A stretch of DNA of 64,000 nt from Bullera alba (lineage: Eukaryota > Basidiomycota > Tremellomycetes > Tremellales > Bulleraceae), in the NCBI GenBank assembly GCA_001600095.1, contig BCIX01000002.1, forward strand, positions 496,001 to 560,000, read 5' to 3'. Positions 23,114 to 36,053 of this stretch are shown piece after piece. Both the position numbers and the translations under genes were made by a program. A model generated the notes under the pieces. The model made no database searches. It was not told the origin of the DNA and saw nothing but the letters and a program-made list of their open reading frames with translations. How positions within the stretch are numbered: position 1 is the first letter of the stretch; the number at the start of each line of letters is the position of its first letter.

Positions 23114-25775
23114 ATGCACCCCGGCGTCCTGCACAGGCGGTTCCTCAATGACCTCTCGTCATCCCTCTTCTCTTTCGTCCTGCCCCTCCTACCCACCACG
23201 GAGGAGCTTACAGTGAAAGAGGAGTGAGTATAGCTCTCAAAAATTGTCGTCTTCGAATAGGATATCCTGCTGATGAGATACGTAGGGTCCGAGGACTGAT
23301 AGAAAAGTTGATCAAGACCATCGAGCCCAGCGCGAGGTTGTTGAGTTTCGGGAGTAGTTGTAACTCGTTCGGTCTGAGGAATTCCGGTGAGCTCATTGGT
23401 CTCTCGGTGTCGTCGATTTTGGGCTAACGCAGACATAGACATGGACCTGGTTGTCCTGATCGATGATCCCAGTGCCGGTCTGGAGTCTTCGCATCTAGTG
23501 CAGATGATGGGTGATCTCCTGGAAAGAGTGAGTGGATCGTCGCGTACCCGCTGTAGACTTTTGCTCATCGTTTTATGCAGGAGACAAATTTTGACGTATG
23601 TCAGCTCTTCCACCAGGCCATATCCGTACTGACAAGCCCTCAGGTCAAGCCCTTGCCCAAAGCCAGGATCCCTATCTTGAAGCTCACCCTAGCGCCATCA
23701 CCGGCTCTACCCTTTGGTGAGTGCCAATCCCGCGCTATGAGCTGACTTTCTAGGTATCGCCTGTGATATTGGTATCGAGAACAGACTCGCGATTGAGAAT
23801 ACTAGGCTGCTCCTGACCTACGCGACTATCGACCCTGCTAGAGTCAGGACTCTCGTTCTGTTCCGTCAGTTCTCTCAGTGTCTTTTTTCCTGGGAACAAG
23901 TGACTGACTCTGCTGTTAGTCAAAGTCTGGGCAAAGAGGAGACGCATCAACTCGCCATACAGGGGTACCTTGTCTTCTTGTAAGTCAATCAGACGGCTAC
24001 ACAAGTACCACGCTGACGATAACCTCAGACGGCTTCACCTTGATGGTGCTTTATTACCTTGTCCACGTGAAGCAGCCACCCGTGTTGCCAAACCTGCAGA
24101 GGATAGCCCCGGTTCGGCCTCTAACAGAGGAACAAGTCATGCTCGAAGGCAGGAACGTCTACTTCTTCGACGATGTGGAGACGCTCCGACAAGAATGGTC
24201 CAGTATTAACTTTGAAACAGTAGGAGAGCTGTACGTGTAATTTCCATTGCTATCTGAGACCTTGTGCTGACTTCCGTCTAGATTGATCGACTTTTTCCGG
24301 TTCTTCTCCCATGACTTCCAGTTCAACAACTCTGTCCTGTCGTTACGAGCGGGGCCTCTGACCAAGGAGAGCAAAGGATGGGTCAACGACGTGAGCTGCA
24401 TCTGGCCGACATTGCTCGTCGAAGCTCACATTCTGTAGATCGATGTAGGAGGCCTAAACGAGATGGCCAGAGACAGGAACAGGCTTTGTATCGAGGTAAG
24501 TGGGCCTTGCAGACGGCACACTCAGCGCTGACACTTTACTCAGGACCCCTTCGAGGTCACCTACAACGTCGCAAGAACAGTGACCAAAGATGGTCTCTAC
24601 ACTGTGAGTCGGAGCTGGCTCTAGCCTTATCTAATGCTGATCGACTATTAGATCCGAGGCGAATTCATGCGGGCTACAAGAGTGAGTGACACCGTCAATC
24701 GTACCTGCTTTCAGCGCTGACACCAGGTCAGATCCTTACCCAGCGCCCAGACCGTGCGGTATTGGCACTAGCGGAGCTATGTCGAGAAAGGGAGGACGAT
24801 CTGCACCGGGCACCTCGGTCAGCTTCTCCCGCTCCTCGTGCTCTTCCCGCCAGTCGAGGCGGATACGCCACGCCACCTCCCCCACCGATGAACAACGGGG
24901 CTTGGCGAAGTCATTCTCAGGCGCCGTTTGACCGTCTGGGCCAGTCACCCCACCTTGAACCAGCGCACTCTAGCAGCAAGAACCGACCGCGACACAGTGA
25001 TGGCGGTGACACCTCCGAATACTCTGCGCAGGAGATGTGGCTCGCTAGTCAAGGACCCAATCTCGGCGGCGTGAACAACGGCGGGTTCGGCGGCAGCGCA
25101 TTTGAGCAACAGCACGTTAGCTCCAGGGGCAGGGACACGCAGTCTCGAGGGCTGGAGACGCCTGGCGCCGGCTACAGAGGGACGAGAAGAGCAGTGTCCG
25201 CTTATGACGATGGTGCGGGGTCGGGATCGATCTCGGCACCTTTATCGCCACACAGGCTGTATGCCCAGCTCGAGATGGGTAAAGGTCCAACACCCAACCA
25301 ACCCAACTGGCCTTCATATCAATATGACCCTCGTCTCCACGCCACGCCCGGCATGCCTGTGATCTCATCCTCGTCGCACCGGAATGTCGGCGGCTCGCGC
25401 TCTGCCTCGATTGCGCCTTCTACCAGCAGTATTCCGGTCAAGAATACGGCTGCTCCCTCATCGCCCCTTCCTGCCTTTGCACCTTTCTCACCCGTGGGGC
25501 ACAACTCGACCCTCCAGGCATTGAACGGTGAACCAGCGGCATACATCTCTCCCAGCACTTTACTCTCTCCGCCTCACGGCAACGCCGCTCTACCAGGAGC
25601 ACCGCCAGCCGCGACGGCGGTGGATCAGTTGGCAAGTAGCTTTGGACAAATGGGAGTGAACCCCCCTGGTCAGGGTGCCGAGGATCCAAGCAAGGATAGG
25701 AGAAATGTCGATTTGGATTCAAGTAGGGACTCGAGATCTAAACCGGGCTCGCCGACCAAAAAGCCAACGCTATGA
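23114..25775 (+). CDS. Cid1/Trf-type non-canonical poly(A) polymerase or terminal uridylyltransferase
   Basis: A DNA polymerase beta-superfamily nucleotidyltransferase that adds A or U tails to RNA. The catalytic centre is visible: LLSFGSSCNSFGLRNSDIDMDLVVLID carries the GS motif and the Asp pair (joined over an intron near 23390-23436), with the third Asp in FGIACDIGIEN. The central domain has LKVWAKRRRINSPYRGTLSSYG, the SYG/S-type helix typical of Cid1 proteins, and the PAP-associated segment is GELLIDFFRFFSHDFQF. Some nine short introns interrupt residues 1 to about 380. From about 24750 the protein turns into a 330-residue Ser/Pro/Gly-rich tail without domains. ATG 23114 (MHPGVLHRRFLNDL) is the first that reads into the conserved region. 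A versus U preference depends on one His in the family, and I cannot place it with confidence. Confidence 0.88.
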
Positions 25776-26243
25776 CAAGAATAACGATGTTGGGAAGGAA
25801 GTGTCACGGACTCATCCTGTCACTACACCGGAATCTAGACTGATTCTGGGGGCGTCGACTGGGATGAAAAACAGTCATCGAGGGGATCAGCGGAGAGAGG
25901 AGGGGAGAAAGCCAGGGGAGACAATGGGAGACTTCTTGTGCACGATCACGAAACACCAATTTAGCAAATTTTGACTCATACGTACCAAACCACCTCAGCA
26001 TTTATCCAACAGCAACCTCGAACGAACTTCACGTATCAAGCATGCATTGTGAATGAAAGGGCTCGGGAAGCTGTTGTGCTGAGAGGACAAAGGAGAGAAT
26101 ATGTAATGCTATGCTGCTCGGCACCCAAGAATACATGTGCTGGAAGTGATGACAACAAGCGATGATCGTGTTGTGAGAGAAAATGCCTATACTATACACA
26201 TGCGTATTGTTCTATGATGCAGTGTTGAGGAGAACGGCCATGC
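25776..26243. other. Convergent 3' region
   Basis: 468 bases between the nucleotidyltransferase stop (+) and the SLX4 stop (-). It should hold both 3' untranslated ends and polyadenylation sites. I see no gene, repeat or RNA. Confidence 0.45.
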
Positions 26244-29027
26244 TCAACGACGCCGTCGTTGACCCGTCAGGTCTTCAGTGTAGAAGGTGATACCCTAAAG
26301 CAAGACGTCAGAGGCAGTCCAGGAATTTTGGGACACGAGTGGGCTCACCTGAAAGTCGAGGAATTGCTTGAGGCGCAATTTCCACTTCTTGCCTTTGATC
26401 CCAGTCGCGATTGCCATGCTGATCAATTCGTCGAAACTGATAGGCTGGACATGAGGAGATTAGCCTAACGTTGCGGAATGAGAACAGGAGAGATAGATCA
26501 AGATGGGATCGGACATACCTCGTACCTGAGGATGCGGACATACAGCGCCTCATTCCCCATGATCATTTCGTACAGCCGCTTGTCGATATCCACGCGTTCA
26601 GGCTCGGCGACATCCTCTTTTTGTTTCGCTTTGCCCTTGCCCTTGCCTTTTGATGTGGTTTTGGACTTCTTCTTGTCGGCCAGAGGGATATCGGCAGAGG
26701 TGATTGAACTGTCTGACTCCTCGACGGCTGTTGGTACCGGTTTGGTCTTGGCTTTGGGTAGAGGTTTGGACTTGGCGATAGGGCGACGAGAGAATGTAGG
26801 AGGCGGAAGCTGTGGGGGTGGGTTGATTGCCTTCCAGCACTCGATGGCGATCTTGATCAGGCCAGCCCGTTGCGTTATAGGGCGATAGCCATATCCCGTA
26901 GTCAAACGCTGGATCCAGCGCGTCAGCCCACATATCGTAAGAAGACCTAAGTATGCACTCACCTGCAACTTCGTGTCCTCCCACAGGTCGTAGTCGGGCA
27001 TGCCCCGAGCTACCAGATCCGCTTTGCTCTCTCCCCGCTCCGTATCGGACTCGGCGTTGGGATCCAACTCAATCACCATTCCATCCTGCTCGTCCTCTTC
27101 GACATCGTCGTCTGTCTCCTCATCACTGGAGAGCGGCTTTGGCGGAGCTTCATCAGGCGAGTCCAGGGTGAAGTCCAGCACCGCACCTTTGCCCCATTCC
27201 TCAGGGTCCTCATCGTCCACGCTATCGCTCAGAACGCCAGCTTCTTCGGCTGCCACGGACGATACATCGTCACCTGTATCGTCCTCAATACCGTCCCAGC
27301 GCAAGATAGCCTCGTCGTCAATCCGGCTCAAGTCGATGGCTATGGCGTTGTCCGAACCAGAGCCGGAGTCGGAATCAGAGTCCCCCAATTCGATCACCTG
27401 TTGCGGTCGCGTGGATAGCTTGGAGGGCGCCGGCGAAGTGAGGCGATTCCTCAGAGCACTTTCGATCGGTGTTGGCGTAAAGTCCCTCGATCTCGAATGT
27501 CTGATGAAGAGGTTTCGCGGGGTGACAGAGTACGTTGATGAGATCGTTGTGTTAGGAGATATATCGGCAACGGTAATAGGCGACGAAGGAGCGGGCGACG
27601 TATTCCTGTAGCTCTGAGAGGCAGATTGGCTACTGAACAAGGTCTGTGCGTGTAGACCTGTTTCATCGCCAAGTGGAGATCTCTTCTGCTCCGTAGTCGG
27701 ACGCACCGAAGCCCAGTCGTCGTTTCGCGGGGAGGTCCCCACTGGGTCGCGAACCTCCCCTCCGGCGAAAGGGACTGTAATCATCCGCTTCATCTACGCC
27801 GCTCTCCCCATCCGACTCATGATCGTCCGACAAAGTCCTCTTGTTCTGAGACGCCGGCGGCATTGGCATCTCATCACGCAGGCTGACTGGATCAGAGGGC
27901 GAGCTCGAGTGTCGCGGCTCTGGCGAGACCAGTCTTTCAGGAGTCTGTGGCGAAGCCGAGGGAGAGTCCACGCCACCATCGCGGGTGTATGCGGACGCCA
28001 AATTTGATTCTCCCAGTGGTTGAGTCGGCGGGAGCGAAAACCCCGGCGAGGACGGTGGTGCAAGTCCGGCATGCGGCTCCCGTGGCGGACTTGAGTGACC
28101 GAGCACATTTCTGACCCGATCTTCAACTTCCAGATCCCAGGTTTCCCCGCGCTCCCCTGCTGCCTTCACAGTGGTGATATTCAGCAGTATAGGATGCTGA
28201 GTGGCCTTCTTTTTGCTCTTGGAAGTCGACGACTTTCCTTTCAACGACCTCTTGCCTTTATCCGGCGAGAGCTCCTGATTGCCGGGCGGTAGGTCGAACC
28301 GGTTGTCCAAGACGTCTGCTTGCGTTCTCACATGCAGATCCAGCAGCGATGTGGGCCCTTCGGGTCCAAGGGCGTCGACGAGTGCTTCACTGACCAGTGC
28401 TTGAAGATCAGGCGGAGGGTTTGGCGGACGGAACAGGGGCGGCAGACATGTCGAGAGGTGACGCTAAGGGTGATAGTCAGCCTTTGGACGTTTGACTATT
28501 CGTTAAGCCAACGTGTCACATACCCATCGTTGTGCCCCGTTCTCGCTCTTCTTCCAATCCCTCTTACAGAGCATACAACCACTTGTCTTGAGCAAGACGG
28601 CGGTCTTGCCTAGCCAGGCGGGAGGTAAGGATGTCGCCAGCGGCGGAGGAGAATGATGCCGCAGCAGATCCGTGGCCATCAACTTGTCCTCGTCTTTCAC
28701 GACTTTGAACTCGTCGTTCGCCTTTGACTTTCCTTTCCTGTCCGAGGAACTGGCGACCGACCTTGCCCTAGCGCTTGAAGTCGAGGGGACGATTGGCTCC
28801 GCTTTGAACGCGAACTTGTCTTTTAGAGAAGCACCGATCTTGGCTCCGACGAATACCGGATCGTCATCGTCGTCTTCGTCTCCGCTATTGACCTCGATAT
28901 ACTCTGACTTCAGAGGGGGCGGACGAGATGGCACTCGCGATCGAGGACGGGATGGTCCAGCTTCGCTTGTAGTGCGGACGGAGTGTGATGAGACGATGAT
29001 GGGCTCATCCGACGAAGAGCCGCCCAT
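26244..29027 (-). CDS. SLX4: SLX4-type structure-specific endonuclease scaffold subunit
   Basis: SLX4 is the non-catalytic partner of the GIY-YIG nuclease SLX1 and a scaffold in resolution of branched DNA. The identification rests on the C-terminal domain: a SAP-like stretch (KPLPKAKTKPVP and flanking), then DKRLYEMIMGNEALYVRILRYE, PISFDELISMAIATGIKGKK, and LRLKQFLDFQGITFYTED, the SLX1-binding helices. The N terminus is acidic (MGGSSSDEPIIVSS, NSGDEDDDDDPVFVG). A CxxC...HxC-like cluster (SGCMLCKRDWKK, then TSRHVCRPC across an intron) may be a small zinc finger. The middle is disordered, Ser/Pro/Asp-rich. Two frames overlapping at about 27663-27793 are reconciled by a 49-nt GTGCGT...CAG intron that joins them in phase. 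ATG at 29027 is chosen because no in-frame ATG exists upstream. It is divergent from the SHPRH/Irc20-like gene. Confidence 0.85.
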
Positions 29028-29358
29028 CGTGGATTGAGGGATGTGTGGGTCGGGATATCTTGGTAGTTTGATTGTGGAATGTTGACATGAGGTCTGAGGA
29101 CCTCGAGCTGTTGAACGCGTCCAAGAGCTGGGAGGTGTTGGGTGGCGGCTGAAACGGGCTCGATGAAACAGTAGAGTCAATCGTGGGAGAGTTGTGCGGA
29201 TGGGACCTCCACCCTAGCTCTGCGCGTCGGATTTAGGTCCACCAAAGATCACAACCTCCTCCAACATACCAACAGACCTTCCTTCCTCGCCAATCAGCTA
29301 GGTATCACCGCGAGAAGGCTCCGACCTCACCGGTAAGCCTGCAGTGGCACAGATCGGC
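29028..29358. promoter_or_regulatory. Shared divergent promoter of SLX4 and the SNF2-RING gene
   Basis: 331 bases separate the two start codons, so both promoters must overlap. An ACGCGT hexamer (MCB type, 29115-29120) lies 88 bp upstream of the SLX4 ATG and about 240 bp upstream of the other gene. Both products act on damaged or replicating DNA, which fits joint G1/S control, but that is inference from one hexamer. Confidence 0.45.
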
Positions 29359-32300
29359 ATGTCCCTTCCGACAACTAGCACTCACCGTTTCGAATTGGAT
29401 CGAGGCCGATATGACACAGCTCAACTGATCCAGGTAGTGGATACGGCCCTGAAGGCAAAGTCAGATACGACAGCTGGTGAGTAGTCATATCAGACTGGTT
29501 GATTTCTTCTGATATGCTGATGCAGTAAACTTTTCAGCCGGTCCATCAGATGCACCAAGTGATCGCCCACCCCTGGTTCACATTCACACATTGACCATCG
29601 AAGCCACAATCGAGCCTCCCCCTGCTCGCCTTCAGTACTGGAGGCAGCCCGACAGAGAGAATCCGGAATATGAAGCATATATGGAGATGCTGGGAAATGT
29701 TTCTTCCTCCATAGACGCCATGGCGCCTCTATCTCTAGCCCAATCGAAGGAAGGAATTCTACACCAGCCCAAGAAAGCAGACAGGTACCAGACTAGTCCT
29801 CTGAGCGACCATGATTATTCCTCGCTGGATGTCTTCGCCCAATCAACGTCGACTCGAGCTCTCCTGCGTCTACCGTTGCTACCCCAGCAAGTGGCAAGGG
29901 AGTGGCTAGCGAAGAGTACCGCCTGGGATCTCTCCCATTGGCTTCCCGCGGCTATCGCTCTTGACCCCGAAGAGCCTTCGACGAGAAAGGGCAACTTCCG
30001 GGATGATAAGAAGCGTTTCTACCTCGATACCACCGTGGATCTCATTTGGATGCCTGGGGACGACGGTCTGGAACAAGTGACAGCCTCGATTATCATCAAG
30101 ATCGGCCTACACCTCGATGTAACCACCATCTCCATACCCCTTCCTGATGTCGGCGATGATCTAGTCGGCCTCGTCCTCCATTCAGTCATGCCCGCTTCGT
30201 CAAACAGCTCATCTTCAGACTCGGAAAACCGATCAAAGGCCCTTCGAGCCTTTTTCGATTGTCTGCATCCCGCTCCCGACCTCCCGGCTACGCTCGACAC
30301 CGACCTTCTTCAACCGACGGAGATGGTGTCAACGCTGTATCCGTTCCAAAAGAGAACATTGTCGCTTTTGCTGAAACGCGAAGCGGCGCCCATCTTCCCC
30401 GGATCCGATAGAAAAGTCATGGCAAACGATCCCCCGGGCTTCTGGCAGAAAGTGGATCACGAGGAGGATCCAGCGGCTTTCGCATATCGACGCATTACGG
30501 GCGATCTTCAGTCAATTCCAATCGCAGGGCCGTCGTTTAGCAGGCCAGTCCCTCACGTAGATCCGGAATCTCAAGGACTGGTAGAAGAGCTACTAGCGGA
30601 AGAAGACGAAATGGCCTTTTTGCCGATGCTCCTCGATCTCAGCGGAGTTCGTGGAACTATGCTGTGTGAGGAGATGGGTGAGTCAAGCTTCTACCTTTGA
30701 GAATTTAGGCTGATCATGCTATCCCCTTAGGTCTCGGCAAGACCGTAGAGGCGATCGCGCTCATTTTGCTCAATCGACACCCTTTGTCGAGCTCAAGACC
30801 TCTATCAAGCGAAGATGACGTGGCCATGTACAGGCTCAAGCCAAAAGCTGAAGTGCCCGTGATCGACCTTCTGGCCGGACCGCCTGGGCTGAAAGATCCC
30901 GCTATGCGACACTGGGTGAGAAAGGAAAGAGAGGCGTTTGCCAAACGCAAAGTCTGGGATGAAACTTCTCAGCTGGACGTGGTGGAAGTTGCCGTAAGTA
31001 AACACATAAAGTGCGGTTCAAACGTACGAGCTAAGCCACTCCTTAGACGACACTGATAGTGACTCCACCTTCACTCCTCAGACAATGGGTCTCCGAGATC
31101 GAGAAGCACTGCCCTTCGTTGCGCGTCTGCGTGTACGACGGGTGGAAATCGCTGCAAAAGGGGATCGAGACGCAGCGTCAAGCGGGAAAGCATGCTGAGA
31201 TGAAGAACAACGAGCTGAAGAAGCGAAAGGCCAATGAGCAACTACGCCGAAAAACAGTCAAAAAGTATGCGAGAGGCGAAAACGGAGAGCCAATCAAGGG
31301 CGAGGAAGAGGAGGAAGAGGCCGTGCCCGATGTTGTGGCGGAGAGCTCCCTGGACATCTGTCAAAGGCAGTTTGTGGATTATGTTCGAGCTCATGACGTA
31401 GTGATTACAACCTACGGGTGAGTGACTTGACCATGTGGCACTCTGTGACAGGTCGCTGATGACATACCCTCAGTGAACGTGAGATACGCTCTTGGTCCTG
31501 AAGGTGATGGGATTTGTGCTGATGTGACCAGTCGCCACGGATCTTGCTGTCGCATTCCCCGCTCCCGCTAGGTCTCGTCGCTCGACTGCTGATTACCAGC
31601 TGAACGAGCGCCCGAGGACTCCTCTGATCATGGTGGAGTGAGCCTACTCAACTGAAAGTATGGCGGGGCTGACTAGAGTAGATGGTGGCGAGTGATTATG
31701 GACGAAGTACAGCTTCACGGAGACCAGTCCGCTGCGGCGTGAGTGGCCCCAATCGCAAACAGCATGTACAGAGCTGACCGTCTTTTTGCACAGCTCGATG
31801 GTGTCCCTGATCCCGAGACGAAACTCCTTGGCGATGTCTGGAACACCGGCAAGAACGGATATCCGCGATCTAATGGGCTCGCTGAAGTTCCTCCGTGTGC
31901 CGGTACTCCCGAATGATCCCAAATTGTGGCATCGGCTACAGCAAGCGCCAATGCGACCTGCCTTTGAGAGCTTGTTCCAGGAGCTGGCAGTACGGACCAC
32001 GAAGAAGGAGGTGAGCAAAAGTCCAGCTCTGCTGTGCAGCTCCAAGCTCATCATCACAGGTCGCTGGAGAGTTCAACCTGCCCTCACAAAAGCGATACGT
32101 GATCCCAATCGAGCTTTCCGAGATCGAGCTGCACTACTACAACGACACGCTCGACCGACAAAAGGAAATCTTGCGTCTGCCCAACGACTCGCGGGATGCC
32201 CGTGAAGCGGATTGGACGCTGGACCGCAGCTTGTTCCGATCGTGCCTGATGAACCTGAGGCAGATCTGCACGCATATCCAAGTCGGTCAGATGCAGGGAC

Positions 32301-35300
32301 AGGGGAGAGGCGAAAGGAGATTGGTGCTAGGCAGGCAGTTGATGACGATGAAGGAGGCTTTGGACAAGATGAAGAATGACCATGCGCAGGAGTATCTGAT
32401 CGAATCCCGAAAACAGGTGGGTTGTGAACGTCTACATCAAGGGCACTAGCGCTGACTTTCTGGTCTCATTAGCATCGGGTCATGATCAAGAAAGCGCAGC
32501 TGCTGATCCTCGACGAAGAAGTGCCAACTCGGCACCAGTCCGCCCTTCACGTCAGTACTCTTGAACGGTGTGGCTTGGTACACGGCTGACGTTGAAATAC
32601 AGCTGTACCAGCTTGTCAGAGAGCGGGTCCTGAAGCAGATCGAGCCTGTCAAGAAGACGCTCGACGAGCTACTCATCGACCACGATGACTCCGAAGATGG
32701 GGGTACGCCCGTTCGAGAGCTGTCCGAGCACGAGCGCCTAAAACGAGGGCAGATCACTTTGGCTAGGGCAAAGTGAGTCCAGCCTTCAGCCAGGAGGAAT
32801 AGTTCCGATCACTGTCTTAGCCTTCGAGAGATGCGAATCATCCTGCATCAGACTTGGTTCTTTGAAGGCGACGTTCATCATGTCAATGGCGAGGCGGAGC
32901 AAGAAGGTATGTCGACAACCCGCCGAGTCGATGCTGACCTTATAGCCGAGTGCTACGAGGCCGCGGAACAGATCAGAAAGGATATCCTGGCCCGCCCACT
33001 CCATATCGCCAATACCAATGTCGGCATTCTGGCAAAAATGCTGGCTCAGAATCGCAGTCTGAAATCTTCGTCGGAGCTACAGACCAAGCATGTCAATCTC
33101 CAGGGAGCAATCCTATCCGACGACATCATCCGGCAGAGCAACGAGCTGTTGCAGATCCTAAATGGAAAGTGAGTCCGGCAAAACATAAAGATGCAAGGAG
33201 ACTAGCAGAGCAGAAGCTAATAGATGCTAGTGCCGAGCTTGTTTTCCACTGGCGACGCAAGATAGTGGAATTGTTGTCGTCACCGATGGAGTCGGAAGCA
33301 GTTCCAGTACCAAATCAGGGTCAGAAGGACAACAAGGAGAAGGCAAGCGAGAAGGGTAAAGAAAAGGACAACGAAGAGGACAGCGGAAAGGTCACCGAGA
33401 ACACCATCGAAATCGACAAAGAGGACAAAAACGAGGGGGATAGCGAGAATGGAGGAAAAGATAATGAAGAGGAGGCTGAGGTCGAGGAAGATCAATATAC
33501 CAAGGCCCTCAAGGCCCAAGGAGAAGGTGAAGCTGGCCGGTCAGTGTTTGCCGGGATCAGCTGACAGAACTTCAGTCGAGGCGTACCTCGTCGCATATGC
33601 CGCTGCGATCGCTGACAGAAGAGGTACGTGACTCATGAAGCGGACATGAAGTTGATGGGATCTGCAGAATTCATCCTTGAGGACAGGACCCAGATTGGTG
33701 AACACGCCATCAAGGTCACCAAACAGGTGGGTGCTGAGCGCTGAGTACCTCGTTCCCCAGCACAACTGACCAGACGTAGCGAACGACGAAAGCCTCCAAG
33801 GACGCCGAGATCATTGCATCCCTTGTCAATGCCCCAGATGATGTGGCAGAGCAAGCGTCGATGTTGATGTCGGAGCGAACTGCCTTCCGTGATGCCAGGA
33901 CGCTGAAGGACTGTACTCGACCCGTCAAGATGCTGCTAATCGATCTCAACGGTGAGTCCCTCTCAACTCTTGTCATTCATTGAGACTGACACATTCCCGA
34001 CAACAGCCATTGCGAGTGGGCAGGACCGAATGGCGGAAGCTGCGGTCGCAAGGATGGCTGCAGAGACGCTCAAGCAATATGTCAAAGATCAGAGTGAGTC
34101 TCTGAAGCCAGTCAGCGGCGTGCAGATCGGTATTGACAAATCTGTAGCGGAACACATCAAGTCATTGGAGAAAGAGCTGGAGTCGTTCCGCGCAACATTC
34201 AACCGCCGAGTGGTGTACTTTGCCGCACTGCAAGAGATCTCCGACTCGGTCAGCGCGCCAGAATTCAAGGACCTCGCCGTCGACATCGCGCAAAGCCAAA
34301 CGGCAATCAATGACCTCGAAGGCAAACTCGCCCGCATGGTCGTCAAAGGGCGATACCTCCAGAATCTGGGTACGAAAGAGATGGACGATGATGAGCTTCG
34401 AGAGGACTGCATCATCTGCATGGGTTCGTCGGATGCGAAACACGCCGTCCTCCTAGAATGCGGTCATTTCTTCTGCAAGGTGAGCTGATCATGGGCGATC
34501 CTTGCACGAGCTGACCAGCGCCTAGCCTTGTTTCAGGGAGTACCAGAAATCTGCTGCGGGAAGGACGTGTCCTCATTGCCGAGCAAAGAGTGAGTGTGTC
34601 GAGCATAAATAGCAACAGTCTATTGACAGTCATTATAGTCGACCCCCAAGGAGTGCGACAGATCAAGCTTGCTGGCGCGGATGTCAAGGACAAAGGCAAG
34701 GCCAAGGCTGTTCTGGAGGATATCGGCGAGGCGGAACCTTCTGCGGGTCCTGCTCAATCCGAGAGAGACGGTGCGGATGAAATTGCCGCTGAAGCTGCTG
34801 AAGAGCAGAGGCGTGAGGACGATCTGGCCCGCTTAAACATCCTCGGAGTGGAGAGGAGGAGGGAGATCGCCCGCCAGGATATCATGGGAGAGTTTGGGTC
34901 AAAGGTGGGTTCCCAAGAATGCCATGGGCTGATCAGGTAGATTGACTTTTTGATCAAACATCTCATATGGTACAGGTCTTACGAGCCAACAGGTAAGAAG
35001 TTACATCGCGAACAAGGATGTCTGCTGACTCTTACATCAGTTCGCCACGTCATTTTCTCCAACTGGTCCGACTCTCTAAATAGTGAGCAAGCAAGATCTG
35101 TCTCTGCTTCGATGCTGACGAAGTGTAGTTGTCATACAAGCGCTCAATGTCAATCACATCAAGTATGTCGCTTTCGACCAGGGCAGCAAGCGCAAGGACG
35201 TAGTGGAGAAGTTCAAGAACGACCCCTCTATCACCGTCTTCCTCCTCCACGCGGAAAGAGAGAGGTGAGTCGTGAGGGTGTGGTGTGATGAGACGCTGAT

Positions 35301-35792
35301 ATGTGTTGTAGCTCTGGATTGACCCTGACGTCCTGTCGGGTTGTGCATCTGCTGGAGCCGGTGCTCAAACACAGCTTCGAGCTTCAAGGTCAGTATTTCG
35401 CTTCAGCGAGTCTGAGTTCGATGACTGACATTTACGCTTAGCTATTGGACGAGTTGACCGGTGAGTATAGCGAGAAGCTGACCAGCGAGGAGATCTGACG
35501 AGTCGGTGTAGTTTGGGCCAAGATCAGGAGACTGAGGTATACTGGTGAGTCATGCCGACAACTTGTTTGGTTCTCAGCGCTAATATCGCTTCCGCGCAGC
35601 TACGCAACGTCCGACACGGTCGAGTCGAAGATCCTGCTGCAAGGGATCAGGAATGGGACTAGCATCTACCTGAAAGAAGGGGACGCCGGGAACGCGGTCG
35701 CCGACATGCCAAATGTGGTCAGTGCGGCTCACAAGGGTGGAGATATTGCAAATGATGGGAAGGAAGAGGAGCTCCTCAGTCTGATCACGTAG
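29359..35792 (+). CDS. SNF2-family ATPase with embedded RING finger (SHPRH/Irc20-type E3 ligase)
   Basis: A large Swi2/Snf2 protein expected to remodel or ubiquitinate chromatin or PCNA in damage tolerance. ATG 29359 starts MSLPTTSTHRFELDRG; exon 1 ends at 29476. The helicase N lobe has motif I EEMGLGKTVEAIALIL (across an intron), TTLIVTPPSLLRQWVSEIEK, HDVVITTYG, and a DEVQ version of the DEAH box (WWRVIMDEVQLHG). The linker holds coiled-coil and acidic Lys/Glu-rich stretches near 33300-33530. A C3HC4 RING follows: CIICMGSSDAKHAVLLECGH and CPHCRA. The C lobe reads VVIQALNVNHIKYVAFDQGS, ERESSGLTLTSCRVVHLLEP, and AIGRVDRLGQDQETEVYCY, with the arginine finger. About 20 short introns are needed. 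RING placed between the ATPase lobes and the long N terminus fit SHPRH and yeast Irc20 better than Rad5, which carries a HIRAN domain not seen here. Confidence 0.9.
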
Positions 35793-36053
35793 AACGCTGA
35801 TCCACAACGCGGCCGCTTTTAATGTTGTATTCGAGTCAACGAAGGGATGATGACGAGTAACGAACCGACGGCATATCGTCGTGTATGTACGTATCAATAT
35901 AGAGTAACCACCATGCATGACGGCTCATGTATCACGACGTCGATTGGCGCACGTACGCGTACCGATGGTGTAGACAATGAGAAGAACGAGTCCTCCAGCA
36001 AGGAGTACTTGTAGAGCACTAGACTGAGATAGGAGCAAAGTAGCATTTGACTT

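Noticed and set aside
27663..27793. Apparent frameshift within SLX4
   Set aside because: A 49-nt intron with GTGCGT donor and CAG acceptor joins both frames in phase, so no mutation needs to be assumed.
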